This document shows, in pieces, positions 8,455-17,693 of a DNA stretch of 38,362 bases. Source of the stretch: Bacteroidales bacterium. Lineage in GTDB: Bacteria > Bacteroidota > Bacteroidia > Bacteroidales > Muribaculaceae. The notes beneath the pieces are model-generated. The model worked only from the letters and a program-made list of their open reading frames with translations. It was not told where the DNA came from and ran no database searches. Position 1 is the first letter of the stretch; each line of letters starts with the position of its first letter. The stretch spans positions 1 to 38,362 of the forward strand of contig JAAVGE010000062.1 in assembly GCA_014800385.1 (NCBI GenBank). The letters are read 5' to 3'. The position numbers and the translations under genes are program-made.

Positions 8455-8931
8455 ATGAAAAAGAAAGTACATCTTAGCATTTTCTGCAAAGTCCTGACCC
8501 TTCTTGTTATAGGGATAATGGTAGCAGTAATAATTACAGAGTGGCACAATCCCGAAAAATTGTCAGTGGCTCTCGTTATAACTCTACTCATGGTCCTGTT
8601 CGGGGTAATCTATTATCCCACATCTATCGAAACCACGTCGGACACTCTGAGAATAAACCATCTGTTCAGCAGCAATAAGATACCCTTCAACAAGATATGC
8701 GGAGCAGAACGTTGCTACCCCTCGCCCGGTGGGCTGCGACTGTGCGGCAGCGGAGGCTTTTTAGGCTACTGGGGCTACTTCAACGACATTGTGATAGGCT
8801 CATATTTCGGATACTACGGCGACCGCAGTCAGTGCATACTGCTTAAACTAACCGACAAAAAGCAGTATGTGATAAGTTGTGAGGATCCCGATGAGATGGT
8901 TGCGGAAATAAGCGCGCGCCTGCAGAAATAA
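8455..8931 (+). CDS. Membrane protein with PH-like domain, 158 aa
   Basis: Two N-terminal TM segments then IETTSDTLRINHLFSSNKIPFNKICG...DRSQCILLKLTDKKQYVISCEDPDEMV. Confidence 0.65.
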   Translation: MKKKVHLSIFCKVLTLLVIGIMVAVIITEWHNPEKLSVALVITLLMVLFGVIYYPTSIETTSDTLRINHLFSSNKIPFNKICGAERCYPSPGGLRLCGSGGFLGYWGYFNDIVIGSYFGYYGDRSQCILLKLTDKKQYVISCEDPDEMVAEISARLQK

Positions 8932-8985
8932 AAAAATTTCCTTTGCAGGGTTGAGTTTTGGGGAGGTTGAGTGTCTTATAGATGT

Positions 8986-9474
8986 ATGACTCAGAAAAAC
9001 AACATAGAACAACTGTTCAAAACACATTATGCGCAGATGCATCGGTTGGCCGTGATGCTTCTGCATGACCATGACATAGCGCGCGACATTGTCCATGATG
9101 TGTTTGACAAACTCCTTCAGGGAAATCACAGCATCCTTGTCAACGGTCCCTATCTGATGAAGGCTGTCCGCAACCGGTGTCTCAACCACATCAGGGAATG
9201 CGAAACCCATCAGCGTGTTGCAAACGCCTACTTTCTTGACAATGAGGAATATGACACCGAGGAATGGCCGGATGAAGAAACATTAGCACGAATCCACGCC
9301 CTCATCTACAACGATATAACACCGCAGGCACGACGTGTGATGGAACTGAGGTTCAACCGCGGTATGCAGTTTTCCAACATAGCCTCAGAAATGGGGATAA
9401 GCCAGACGGCAGTATACCGTCATCTGAGTCACGCACTTTCAATAATCCGCAAAAAACTCAACGAAAATGGATAA
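8986..9474 (+). CDS. RNA polymerase sigma-70 (ECF) factor
   Basis: Sigma region 2 (HDIARDIVHDVFDKLL) and region 4 (PQARRVMELRFNRGMQFSNIASEMGISQTAVYRHLSHAL); ATG at 8986 preferred over upstream start. Confidence 0.92.
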   Translation: MTQKNNIEQLFKTHYAQMHRLAVMLLHDHDIARDIVHDVFDKLLQGNHSILVNGPYLMKAVRNRCLNHIRECETHQRVANAYFLDNEEYDTEEWPDEETLARIHALIYNDITPQARRVMELRFNRGMQFSNIASEMGISQTAVYRHLSHALSIIRKKLNENG

Positions 9475-10108
9475 GTATGAACTTGTGCTTAATATTATCG
9501 GGCACCCGGAAAAATATACCACCGATGAACTGCAGGCCATAATGTCAGATCCTGAAACAAGAGAAATATACAATCTCCTGTGCATGACCTCATCCACGCT
9601 CAATGCCTGCAAGGAAACGGACCCCGATGAAGAATGGAAAATCTTCTCAGAAAAACATAACGCCGCTCCCCGCCGCAGTCTCTTCCGGTCCGGAAGCAGG
9701 GCAGCCTCTATAGCAGCCGTGATAGGCTGTTCAATAGTTGCTGTAGCGGCCGGTATAGCAGTGACCGTGAATGTGGTGACTGACAATAACGAACATGTGG
9801 TCGAACCCTCCACTGCTGTTGAAGCCTCCGCTACCGCAAGCGGGCGAGAACAGATATCGGAGCCGACCGATTCCGTAATTACGGAACGGGCTGCCGTAAT
9901 GTTTGAGGATGATTCATTGGCCGTCATTATGAATATGGTTGCAGCAATCTATGGCATCGATGTGGAATTCAACAATAATGAAGCGGCCTCGCTGCATCTC
10001 TACTACAGGCTCGACCCCACCCTCACACTGGACGAGATCGTGGCTCAACTAAACACCTTTGACCAAATCAACATAAGCCGCAGCGGCAACACCCTAATCA
10101 TCAACTGA
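9467..10108 (+). CDS. Anti-sigma/FecR-like protein, short form, 213 aa
   Basis: Follows ECF sigma; one TM; C-terminus DLD..SLHLYYRLDPTLTLDEIVAQLNTFDQINISRSGNTLIIN-like DUF4974/STN-type domain. Confidence 0.75.
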   Translation: MDKYELVLNIIGHPEKYTTDELQAIMSDPETREIYNLLCMTSSTLNACKETDPDEEWKIFSEKHNAAPRRSLFRSGSRAASIAAVIGCSIVAVAAGIAVTVNVVTDNNEHVVEPSTAVEASATASGREQISEPTDSVITERAAVMFEDDSLAVIMNMVAAIYGIDVEFNNNEAASLHLYYRLDPTLTLDEIVAQLNTFDQINISRSGNTLIIN

Positions 10109-10110
10109 AA

Positions 10111-12657
10111 ATGAGACAGATCATTACCATCATCATGGCTGTGACGACACTCATTTCAGCCAGTGCTCACACATATTCCTACAAATTCAACAACACCCCC
10201 ATATCCGAAGCCATCCTCACAATAAGCAAGGAGAATCCTGACATCAACATATCCTTCATCTACAAAGAACTGGACAACTACAGAACGTCCTCAAAAATAC
10301 AGACCGACGACGTTTACGAAGCACTTCGCAGCACGATAGGAGTCAACCCCATCTCCCTCATAAAGAAAGACGACCACTATTATATCGAAGCACTTCAACA
10401 TGGCAATTACATGCTCACCGGACGCGTAATCGACACGGAAACGGAACCAGTGGCGGCCGGTGTGATATACATCATTTCCGCAGATGGCACAAAACAACTG
10501 ACCTATGGCATCACAGATATAAACGGTTATTTCCGGATACCGTACGACAGCAAGGACGCCACAATGAAAATATCATATCTCGGCTATGAGGATTTCACAA
10601 TGCCCGTCCCGGATTCCGGCAACTGCGGTGTAATAACCCTTACGCCACACTCAGTCAAACTGGGGGAGGTAGTGGTCAAGTCCGCTCGTCCGGTTATCGC
10701 GATCAAGGGCGACGCACTTGTAACAACCATTGAAGGAACCTATCTGGAACATGCCGGCACGGCGAACGACGTGCTCCCGCATATCCCCATGGTGACCGGA
10801 CGCGACGGAGCGTTCGAGGTATTCGGAAAAGGTGCTCCCGCCATCTACGTCAACGGTCGTTTGCTGCGTGACACCGACGAACTGCAACAAATCAACTCAT
10901 CGGATATCAAGACCATCGAAGTGATAACCAACCCCGGAGTGAAATATGATGCCTCCGTGAAGTCCGTTATCCGGATAAAAACGAAGCGTCCGCAAGGTGA
11001 AGGGTTCAGCGGTGTGTTGCGCACTACGCTGAGATCACACCGTTATCTTTCGAATATCAATCAGATAAATCTGAAATACCGCACTGGCGGATTGGAAGTA
11101 TTCGCCGTGATGGGTGAAGCGAATGCAAAATTTCAGAGCAATCAGATCGACAACATTCTCACCCACTCCACCCAGTTGTGGGAAGAACGGATCACACAGA
11201 ACGGTTACGGTAATGTCACGGATGCGTTCGGGAAAGCGGGTTTCTCATATCTTTTCAACGAGAACCATTCCATAGGAGCATATTATAGCAACGGGTTAAG
11301 ACTGGACAAGGCACATCATGTCCATAACACGGAAATGTTTTCTGACGGAAAATTCTTTGACAGATCGGAAAGCATCCGGTCCGCCAACAACAAAACCATG
11401 CCCAGACATTCGGCCAACCTCTACTACAACGGAAAGATCAAGGATCTGGAGATAGATTTCAACACTGATTATCTCTGGAACAAATCGCGGTTTCCCGTAA
11501 CCGTGGATGAGGTAAGCGAGAACGAGGAGAACTCTCTGATAACCTCGCTCGGCGTGAGCCGCAGCCGGATGTTCGCGGAGAAATTTATCGTAAGTTATCC
11601 CATATGGAAAGGGGAAATTGAAATTGGCGAGGAATTTGTTTCATCCCGCTTCTCAACGGACTATACTACCGATGCCGAAATCATAAACGATGCCAGCACA
11701 CGCGTCAGCGAACGAAACATGGCGGCATTCGTTGAACTGAAACAATCATTCGGCTGCATCAACGTTGGTGCAGGGATAAGGTATGAGCATGTGAAATTCG
11801 ACTATCTGGAGAACGGACAGAAAAATGAGGACCAAAGCAAAAACTATAACAATGCCTTCCCCGCCCTCTCCTTATCATCGAATATTGGCAGCGCACAACT
11901 ATCGCTGAGTTATACCGGCAAGACGCAACGCCCAAACTATCACGATCTTGACGGCACCATCGACTATATCAACCGTTTTACCCTCCAGGGCGGTAACCCA
12001 TATCTCAAACCTGAGAAAATACATACCGCTGAACTGACAGGGGCATGGAACAGGATATTCGCGCAACTGTCATACACTTTGAAAAAAGACCCTATCATTC
12101 CGGTGTCGCAGCCCTACGGAGAACAGGGTGAAATTAAACTTATGACCAATGACAACTTTCCCCGGATCCATTCCATCCGAGCATTCATCGGGACCCGTTT
12201 TAATGTTGGGATATGGGAACCCTCCGTAAACCTGGGACTCACCAAGCAATGGTTTACCGTCGATACCTGGAATGGTCGCCGTCATCTGAACAATCCGCAA
12301 GGAATGGTGCAATGGCAGAACGCAATCCACCTGCCTTACGATATGTGGTTGAATGTTGACGTGGCATGGGAAAGCGCAGGCAATGAATTAAATATCAAAC
12401 GCGAACACTCTTCCTACATGAATGCCAAACTTTATAAGGCTTTCCTTAACAACAATCTCAGCGTATCGTTCGAAACAAACGACATCTTCAACACCCGCAA
12501 TTACGGTGTCACCGTGATTAGCCGTGACATTACACGCTACGAACGCTGCACGGATCTCAGCCGCATGTTTTATCTTCAGGTCCAGTACAAGTTTAATACA
12601 AGCCGTGACCGATATAAGGGAAAAGGTGCGGGTACGAATGAAAAGAACCGTTTCTGA
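10111..12657 (+). CDS. STN-domain TonB-dependent/outer-membrane beta-barrel receptor, 848 aa
   Basis: N-terminal STN (TPISEAILTISKENPDINISFIYKEL), CarbopepD_reg-like domain, plug and barrel. Confidence 0.92.
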   Translation: MRQIITIIMAVTTLISASAHTYSYKFNNTPISEAILTISKENPDINISFIYKELDNYRTSSKIQTDDVYEALRSTIGVNPISLIKKDDHYYIEALQHGNYMLTGRVIDTETEPVAAGVIYIISADGTKQLTYGITDINGYFRIPYDSKDATMKISYLGYEDFTMPVPDSGNCGVITLTPHSVKLGEVVVKSARPVIAIKGDALVTTIEGTYLEHAGTANDVLPHIPMVTGRDGAFEVFGKGAPAIYVNGRLLRDTDELQQINSSDIKTIEVITNPGVKYDASVKSVIRIKTKRPQGEGFSGVLRTTLRSHRYLSNINQINLKYRTGGLEVFAVMGEANAKFQSNQIDNILTHSTQLWEERITQNGYGNVTDAFGKAGFSYLFNENHSIGAYYSNGLRLDKAHHVHNTEMFSDGKFFDRSESIRSANNKTMPRHSANLYYNGKIKDLEIDFNTDYLWNKSRFPVTVDEVSENEENSLITSLGVSRSRMFAEKFIVSYPIWKGEIEIGEEFVSSRFSTDYTTDAEIINDASTRVSERNMAAFVELKQSFGCINVGAGIRYEHVKFDYLENGQKNEDQSKNYNNAFPALSLSSNIGSAQLSLSYTGKTQRPNYHDLDGTIDYINRFTLQGGNPYLKPEKIHTAELTGAWNRIFAQLSYTLKKDPIIPVSQPYGEQGEIKLMTNDNFPRIHSIRAFIGTRFNVGIWEPSVNLGLTKQWFTVDTWNGRRHLNNPQGMVQWQNAIHLPYDMWLNVDVAWESAGNELNIKREHSSYMNAKLYKAFLNNNLSVSFETNDIFNTRNYGVTVISRDITRYERCTDLSRMFYLQVQYKFNTSRDRYKGKGAGTNEKNRF

Positions 12658-12670
12658 AAGTCCGTCTATC

Positions 12671-12716
12671 AAAGAAAAGAACCTCACGGCAACGCTGCCG
12701 GAAGGTTCTTTTCTTT
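12671..12716. terminator. Bidirectional terminator
   Basis: AAAGAAAAGAACCT...AGGTTCTTTTCTTT with inner CGGCA/TGCCG stem. Confidence 0.8.
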
Positions 12717-12745
12717 GCGGTCCCAGACATCTGGAGTTATGATAA

Positions 12746-13330
12746 TCAGTCGCCGTATTCATCAATATCGGCTACCATCTGATCATTAATATTGTCAAGT
12801 TTTTTCATGATGACAATAACAATAATGATAGCGACTATGACTGATGCCCCGACGATAAAGGCAAAAATCCATTTAAAAGCACTTTCATTCAAGTCCAGAA
12901 GATTTCCAAGATGGAACCATTCATAATAAGCCCACATCAGCCATAATATAACCATCACCGATGATACCACAGCCTGCACCCTACGCAGTTTCTTCTGCTT
13001 GATAATGAACTGTTTCAACTCCAGAAGAGTATACTCGCTCATTTTCCGTGATCCAATCCTGATGGTTTTGAAATCGGCAAGAGTATCGGCGGAAGCAAGT
13101 AACAGAAAAATCCATGCGACCCAATAGGTACTGTCGAAAATATAGCAAAATCCTAAAATTACGAGAAACAACGGTGGAAGAGCCAGACACTCCCAGAATA
13201 CTACACGGTTAAGGGTGGTTGCCTTACCTTTCATCACCTTTAGCAGCAGTTTCTTACTGACAATCTGTGACTTATCAAGATTTTCTTTCATTACCGCCAT
13301 CTGACGGCGCATTTCGGTTAATTCGTCCAT
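12746..13330 (-). CDS. Membrane protein following ECF sigma gene, possible anti-sigma, 194 aa
   Basis: Starts 2 nt after the sigma stop; soluble N-terminus and TM segments. Confidence 0.55.
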   Translation of the reverse strand: MDELTEMRRQMAVMKENLDKSQIVSKKLLLKVMKGKATTLNRVVFWECLALPPLFLVILGFCYIFDSTYWVAWIFLLLASADTLADFKTIRIGSRKMSEYTLLELKQFIIKQKKLRRVQAVVSSVMVILWLMWAYYEWFHLGNLLDLNESAFKWIFAFIVGASVIVAIIIVIVIMKKLDNINDQMVADIDEYGD

Positions 13331-13332
13331 GA

Positions 13333-13812
13333 TTATTCGGGATTTGACATTTTCTTAAGTTTCTCTCTTATTCTCACAAGCCTGACTCCTACAGATTTGG
13401 CTGACAGACCGACTATGGCACCAATCTCATCGTATGGCAGATCCTCGAGCCACAAAAGGATTATAGCCCTATCCATCGGTCCCAACTGATAAATACGGTC
13501 GTGAAGCATACGGCTTTGACGGCCCTCCACACTATCCTCGCTGAAGCAGTCAGGTGAGATTTCCAACGGTATTGTTTTAATCCGTTTTTTCCGCTTGTAG
13601 GATATGCAGGTGTTCAACGTCACCCGGTAAATCCACGATTTTAAACTGCTCTCACCACGAAACCGATCAAAGCCGTTCCATAGATTAATTAGAGCATCTT
13701 GAAAAAGATCATCAGCCTCAGCCCTGTCAGCGGCGAACATGTAACACACGGAGTAAATCGTGCTCTTATTCTCCCGCACAAGTAATTCAAAGACTTGTTC
13801 CGATTCGTTCAT
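13333..13812 (-). CDS. RNA polymerase sigma-70 (ECF) factor
   Basis: RAEADDLFQDALINLWNGFDRFRGESSLKSWIYRVTLNTCISYKRKKR and region 4 LPYDEIGAIVGLSAKSVGVRLVRIREKL. Confidence 0.95.
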   Translation of the reverse strand: MNESEQVFELLVRENKSTIYSVCYMFAADRAEADDLFQDALINLWNGFDRFRGESSLKSWIYRVTLNTCISYKRKKRIKTIPLEISPDCFSEDSVEGRQSRMLHDRIYQLGPMDRAIILLWLEDLPYDEIGAIVGLSAKSVGVRLVRIREKLKKMSNPE

Positions 13813-13845
13813 TCTATATTTTGAGTATGTTTCTAAATTTTACTT

Positions 13846-13857
13846 AGAGAGTGTTTG
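13846..13857. repeat. Solo AGAGAGTGTTTG, same 12-mer as termini of the 29563-29756 element
   Basis: Exact 12-mer match to both arms of the palindromic element. Confidence 0.4.
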
Positions 13858-13935
13858 ATTTATGAAATATGTTTATATGACGTTGCGAAGGCCATAAAAA
13901 CTACATACCCCCTATATAATATTTCTTAGAATCGC

Positions 13936-14832
13936 TTAAATTTCTTCCACAGGTTCCATGTGGATATTGACAAATGCTGAGTGCCCGAACCGTTTACGCA
14001 GTTCAATTTCAATGGCGGTGGCTATGCTGTGAGCCTCACGCAGTGTGATGTCACCGTCCATTTTCACGTGCAGGTCCATGGCAACATTATTCCCTATACG
14101 ACGAGTGCGGAGATTGTGCATCTGTCTTGCACCCTTTACCCCTAAAACTATCCGCTTGATCTCCTCCTCATCATCCTTGGAGAGCGACCCTTCAAGAAGT
14201 TCGTTGATAGAAGGGTGCATGATATCCCATCCGCTTTTTATGATGAACAAACTGACAAAAATGGCAGCCACAGGGTCAAGAATACGCCACCGATCGCCCA
14301 AAAACATTGCTCCCGCAACACCGACAAGAGTACCAAGCGAGGAAAAGGCATCGCTGCGGTGGTGCCAGGCATTGGCACACACAGCATTACTGTGTTCCTC
14401 CCTCCCTACCCTAATCGTCGCATGAAATAATATTTCTTTTGATAATATTGACACAACAGCGATTATCAAGGCAAAGAAAGTGGGGCGCTCAAGAACGGCA
14501 CCATTCACACTCTTCCACACATGCACACCTCCATCTACCATCAGCCCCAAACCGGCCAACGTCAGCAGTGCACCGATAATAAATGTAGCGAAGGTCTCAT
14601 ACTTGCCATGTCCATATTCATGATCGGCATCACGCGGTTTGCCGGAAATCTTCACAAATACAATGACGATGATGTCAGTGGCCAAATCAGTCAGCGAATG
14701 AACGGCATCAGCAAGCATGGCACTGCTTCGTCCGAAAATTCCCGCAAGAAATTTCAGAATTATCAGAACCAGATTGACTATCGATCCGGCTATGGTGATA
14801 CGATAGATTCTCTTTTGTCGGCTGTCGGTCAT
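13936..14832 (-). CDS. Cation diffusion facilitator family transporter
   Basis: SSAMLADAVHSLTDLATDIIVIVF, HEYGHGKYE, AWHHRSDAFSSLGTLVG. Confidence 0.95.
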   Translation of the reverse strand: MTDSRQKRIYRITIAGSIVNLVLIILKFLAGIFGRSSAMLADAVHSLTDLATDIIVIVFVKISGKPRDADHEYGHGKYETFATFIIGALLTLAGLGLMVDGGVHVWKSVNGAVLERPTFFALIIAVVSILSKEILFHATIRVGREEHSNAVCANAWHHRSDAFSSLGTLVGVAGAMFLGDRWRILDPVAAIFVSLFIIKSGWDIMHPSINELLEGSLSKDDEEEIKRIVLGVKGARQMHNLRTRRIGNNVAMDLHVKMDGDITLREAHSIATAIEIELRKRFGHSAFVNIHMEPVEEI

Positions 14833-14943
14833 CGTTATATCTTCTTATTCTTTTACATCCAACAAATTTAATGAAATTTCGTTTAATCCCGATTCATAAT
14901 CCAAAAAGAATTGCTATTTTTGCAAAACAAATCCTTAACTGAC

Positions 14944-16020
14944 ATGAAAAGACTCAATCTTATTATCATATCTTTGCTGTGCTGTTGCTACATATATCCC
15001 TGCACATCCGCCATTGTAAGCGGACAACTGACCCGCGACGGACGTCCTATGATGTGGAAACACCGCGACACAGGCACTGAGCATAACTTCATAACACGTG
15101 TAGAGCCAACGGACTCACAAATAGGCTACATAGCCCTATTCAATGGAGGCGACTCACTGCTGACCGAAGCATGGACAGGAATGAACGATGCCGGATTCGC
15201 CATCATGAACACCGCCTCCTACAACCTCATGCCCGACACCTGCAAACTGGCCGACCGCGAGGGTGAAGTAATGAAATTAGCCCTGCAACAGTGCCGGACA
15301 CTTGCCGACTTTGAGCATCTTTTGGACACGCTCCCCAAGCCCATGGGCGTACAGACCAATTTCGGAGTCATAGACTGCAACGGCGAAGCCGCATACTACG
15401 AAACCGATGACCATACCTACCGCAGATTCCTCCTTGCCGATGAACCTTCCGGAATCCTATTCCGCGCCAACTACTCGACATGCGGTGAAGATGGCTGTGG
15501 CTACGGATATATCCGTGAGAAGAATGCACGCGAGCAACTCGCGGAGGCAATAGCCCGAAAAAACATCACACCCGAAATGTTTACCGAAGGACTCTCATGC
15601 CGCTACTACCACTCACTGTTAGGACATGACTACACCGACAGCGATGAACAGTGGCTGATCGACCAGGATTTCATTCCGCGTCGCAGTTCCGCCGCATCAA
15701 TAGTAATCGAAGGACGCACTTCCGGCGAACCTGTCGAAGCAATGACAATGTGGACAGTTCTTGGCTATCCCCCTGTTTCACACGTAGTTCCAGCCACCAT
15801 AACGGACATTCCCTCAGAACTGCAACCAACCGAAGAAGGGATGCGTGCCAAGGCGTGCAATGAAGCAGTAGCACGAAAAAGCGAAGTATTTCCTCTAACC
15901 TACGGTAACGGAAGCCACTATCTGTCGCTGCCAACAGTAAAAAAATATGCAGCCGAGCAGCGCAACCTCAGCCGTGAGGCATACGCCAAACGTAGAGCCG
16001 AACGAGGGAAAATCAAATAG
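14944..16020 (+). CDS. C45-like / NTN-hydrolase family peptidase or acyltransferase
   Basis: Signal peptide then CTSAIVSGQLTRDGRPMMWKHRDT, the putative N-terminal nucleophile Cys; NFGVIDCNGEAAYYET. ATG at 14944 (MKRLN) preferred. Confidence 0.75.
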   Translation: MKRLNLIIISLLCCCYIYPCTSAIVSGQLTRDGRPMMWKHRDTGTEHNFITRVEPTDSQIGYIALFNGGDSLLTEAWTGMNDAGFAIMNTASYNLMPDTCKLADREGEVMKLALQQCRTLADFEHLLDTLPKPMGVQTNFGVIDCNGEAAYYETDDHTYRRFLLADEPSGILFRANYSTCGEDGCGYGYIREKNAREQLAEAIARKNITPEMFTEGLSCRYYHSLLGHDYTDSDEQWLIDQDFIPRRSSAASIVIEGRTSGEPVEAMTMWTVLGYPPVSHVVPATITDIPSELQPTEEGMRAKACNEAVARKSEVFPLTYGNGSHYLSLPTVKKYAAEQRNLSREAYAKRRAERGKIK

Positions 16021-16210
16021 TTTTTTCTACGTATCGTCTCCTTTTAATTGGGAAAGATTTAAAAAGTTTTCAGTAACTTTACACCATTAGAAAGACTTGC
16101 CCCATCCGTTACGGACGTAAAGTGTTCGGACTGTTCTAAGAATACATGCAAAAATTTGCACGGGATTTGCACGCCAAATAGTGCAAAAAGGTGCAATTAT
16201 GGGCTTTTTT

Positions 16211-16260
16211 GGGTCAGCGGATTTTTACGGTGGGTGAGTGTATAGATTAAGAGTATAGTG
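16211..16260 (+). repeat. Left inverted repeat of IS
   Basis: GGGTCAGCGGATTTTTACGGTGGGTGAGTGTATAGATTAAGAGTATAGTG. Confidence 0.95.
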
Positions 16261-17275
16261 TGGATAGTCTGAACATAAAGAACTTGATATCGCCGACACC
16301 CCGAAACTGTGTTCTGAACGCCTTGATTTTAGCATTGAAGGATTCAGCGGAGGCATTGGTGAGTCTTCGCTCAAAATAGTTGATTATTGTAGCGTTATGA
16401 TTCTCGAAGGTCTCCAGGATCTTGTTGAATTCATCATTCCCAAAATCTTCCACTTCGTTGTACCATCTGGCGAGATTCAGCCTGGCGGCTCCTGCGGAAG
16501 TTTTCTCGTTGAATATGTCAACAATCTTAAGAAATAGTCCATATGCCTTTTCCAGATCAGGAAACTTTCTGAACAATATCCGGGCGCGTGCCCTTTGTTG
16601 TTCGTTCCATTTCGATTTGTGTTTGAGTATTATATGCCGGCTACGTGCCATAATCTGAGGCATGGTCTCGCCATTTTCCATCCTATCGGGTTCCCATTGC
16701 CCAATCCGTTCACGTTCTTCTTTTGAAGTTGCGTTCTTTCGTTTCTGGCGATGCTTCTTTATCGCCTTGTTTTCAGCGTCAAGAATTTCCCAGCGGTGTC
16801 GTATCCTGAGTTGGTCAACGGCTTCGGATATGAGTTGCTGAACGTGAAACCGGTCATTGACAAGCGATGCGATAGGGAACACTTTTCTGACAGTCAGCAT
16901 CATGGCTGAAGAAAGGTCTGTAGTAACCGTTTTCACCTTAAGGCGCTGTTTCAAAGGTACTTTTCGCAGTATTGCCGACACCGTGTCACTTGCCACTCCA
17001 CGAACCATTGCCGCAAGAGCCCCTTTACCTCCGTGCGCGTCCTTGTTGGTCAGTATGGTATAGACATCGCCATTGCTCAGACATGTCTCGTCAAGACTCA
17101 TGTCCGCGCCAAAATTTTCAGGATACAATATGTATTCATCCGCATGGTCATGTTGGTCCCATAACCGATAGTCACTGATCTTTTCCTTGTATTGCTTACG
17201 CAGTGTCTGTCCGTTGAGCCCGTTGCGTGCGGCTAGTGTGGATATGCTGACAGGGGTGCTTTCAATCTCCCTCTT
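16247..17275 (-). CDS. ISL3-family transposase (catalytic ORF; open frame back to 17275, exact start unknown)
   Basis: ADMSLDETCLSNGDVYTILTNK, TTDLSSAMMLTVRKVFPIASLVNDRFHVQQL, FNAKIKAFRTQFRG. Frame upstream of the listed TTG start reads KREIESTPVSISTLAARNGLNGQTLRKQYKEKISDYRLWDQHDHADEYI. Confidence 0.88.
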   Translation of the reverse strand, partial: KREIESTPVSISTLAARNGLNGQTLRKQYKEKISDYRLWDQHDHADEYILYPENFGADMSLDETCLSNGDVYTILTNKDAHGGKGALAAMVRGVASDTVSAILRKVPLKQRLKVKTVTTDLSSAMMLTVRKVFPIASLVNDRFHVQQLISEAVDQLRIRHRWEILDAENKAIKKHRQKRKNATSKEERERIGQWEPDRMENGETMPQIMARSRHIILKHKSKWNEQQRARARILFRKFPDLEKAYGLFLKIVDIFNEKTSAGAARLNLARWYNEVEDFGNDEFNKILETFENHNATIINYFERRLTNASAESFNAKIKAFRTQFRGVGDIKFFMFRLSTLYS

Positions 17276-17612
17276 TTAAAAAAGAGACGAATTCGGCGTT
17301 AAGCCTTGTGCCGTCGAACTCGGAAATGTCCCACTCATAACTGAATATCTCGCCGGTGGATTTGTCCAGCCACTTGCGCTTTCGCACATGCAGGTAGGTA
17401 GCACGCCCCCTTATGGGATAATCCTGTATGGTGCGATAATCTCCGAATCCGTAGGATATTATATTTTTATTATACTTGTCTTCGCGAAGTTGCTCTTTCT
17501 TTTCATCAAGCCATATATCAAATTGAGTATCGCTTTTTTCAAATCGATTTATATCAAAGTTGTCTATCAAAACCTCGGGTAGGATTGCTCTGAGTAGTTG
17601 GTCTGGTTTCAT
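17262..17612 (-). CDS. ISL3/ISAon1-type transposase N-terminal-region protein, 116 aa
   Basis: Inside the IS, upstream of and overlapping the catalytic ORF in another frame. Confidence 0.75.
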   Translation of the reverse strand: MKPDQLLRAILPEVLIDNFDINRFEKSDTQFDIWLDEKKEQLREDKYNKNIISYGFGDYRTIQDYPIRGRATYLHVRKRKWLDKSTGEIFSYEWDISEFDGTRLNAEFVSFLKEGD

Positions 17613-17616
17613 TTTG

Positions 17617-17624
17617 CAAAGTTA
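17617..17624 (-). promoter_or_regulatory. -7 box TAACTTTG of IS, 4 nt before ORF A ATG
   Basis: Minus strand TAACTTTG-CAAA-ATG. Confidence 0.55.
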
Positions 17625-17625
17625 A

Positions 17626-17675
17626 CACTATACTCTTAATCTATGCACTCACCCACCGTAAAAATCCGCTGACCC
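17626..17675 (-). repeat. Right inverted repeat of IS
   Basis: Reverse complement matches 16211-16260 at 49/50 positions. Confidence 0.95.
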
Positions 17676-17693
17676 GTAAAAATCCGCTGACCC
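17658..17693. repeat. Tandem 18-bp duplication of IS right terminus
   Basis: GTAAAAATCCGCTGACCC at 17658-17675 repeated exactly at 17676-17693. Confidence 0.97.

Larger units (their letters stand above)
16211..17693 (-). mobile_element. ISL3-type insertion sequence (ISAon1-like two-ORF organisation) with duplicated right terminus
   Basis: 50-bp inverted repeats at 16211-16260 and 17626-17675 (one mismatch); 8-bp flanking duplication GCTTTTTT at 16203-16210 and 17694-17701; ISL3-like DDE transposase. Confidence 0.92.

Noticed and set aside
14045-14425. 126-aa plus-strand ORF
   Set aside because: Antisense to the cation diffusion facilitator gene.
17388-17582. 64-aa plus-strand ORF inside the IS
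   Set aside because: Antisense to the IS N-terminal ORF; no support as a passenger gene.
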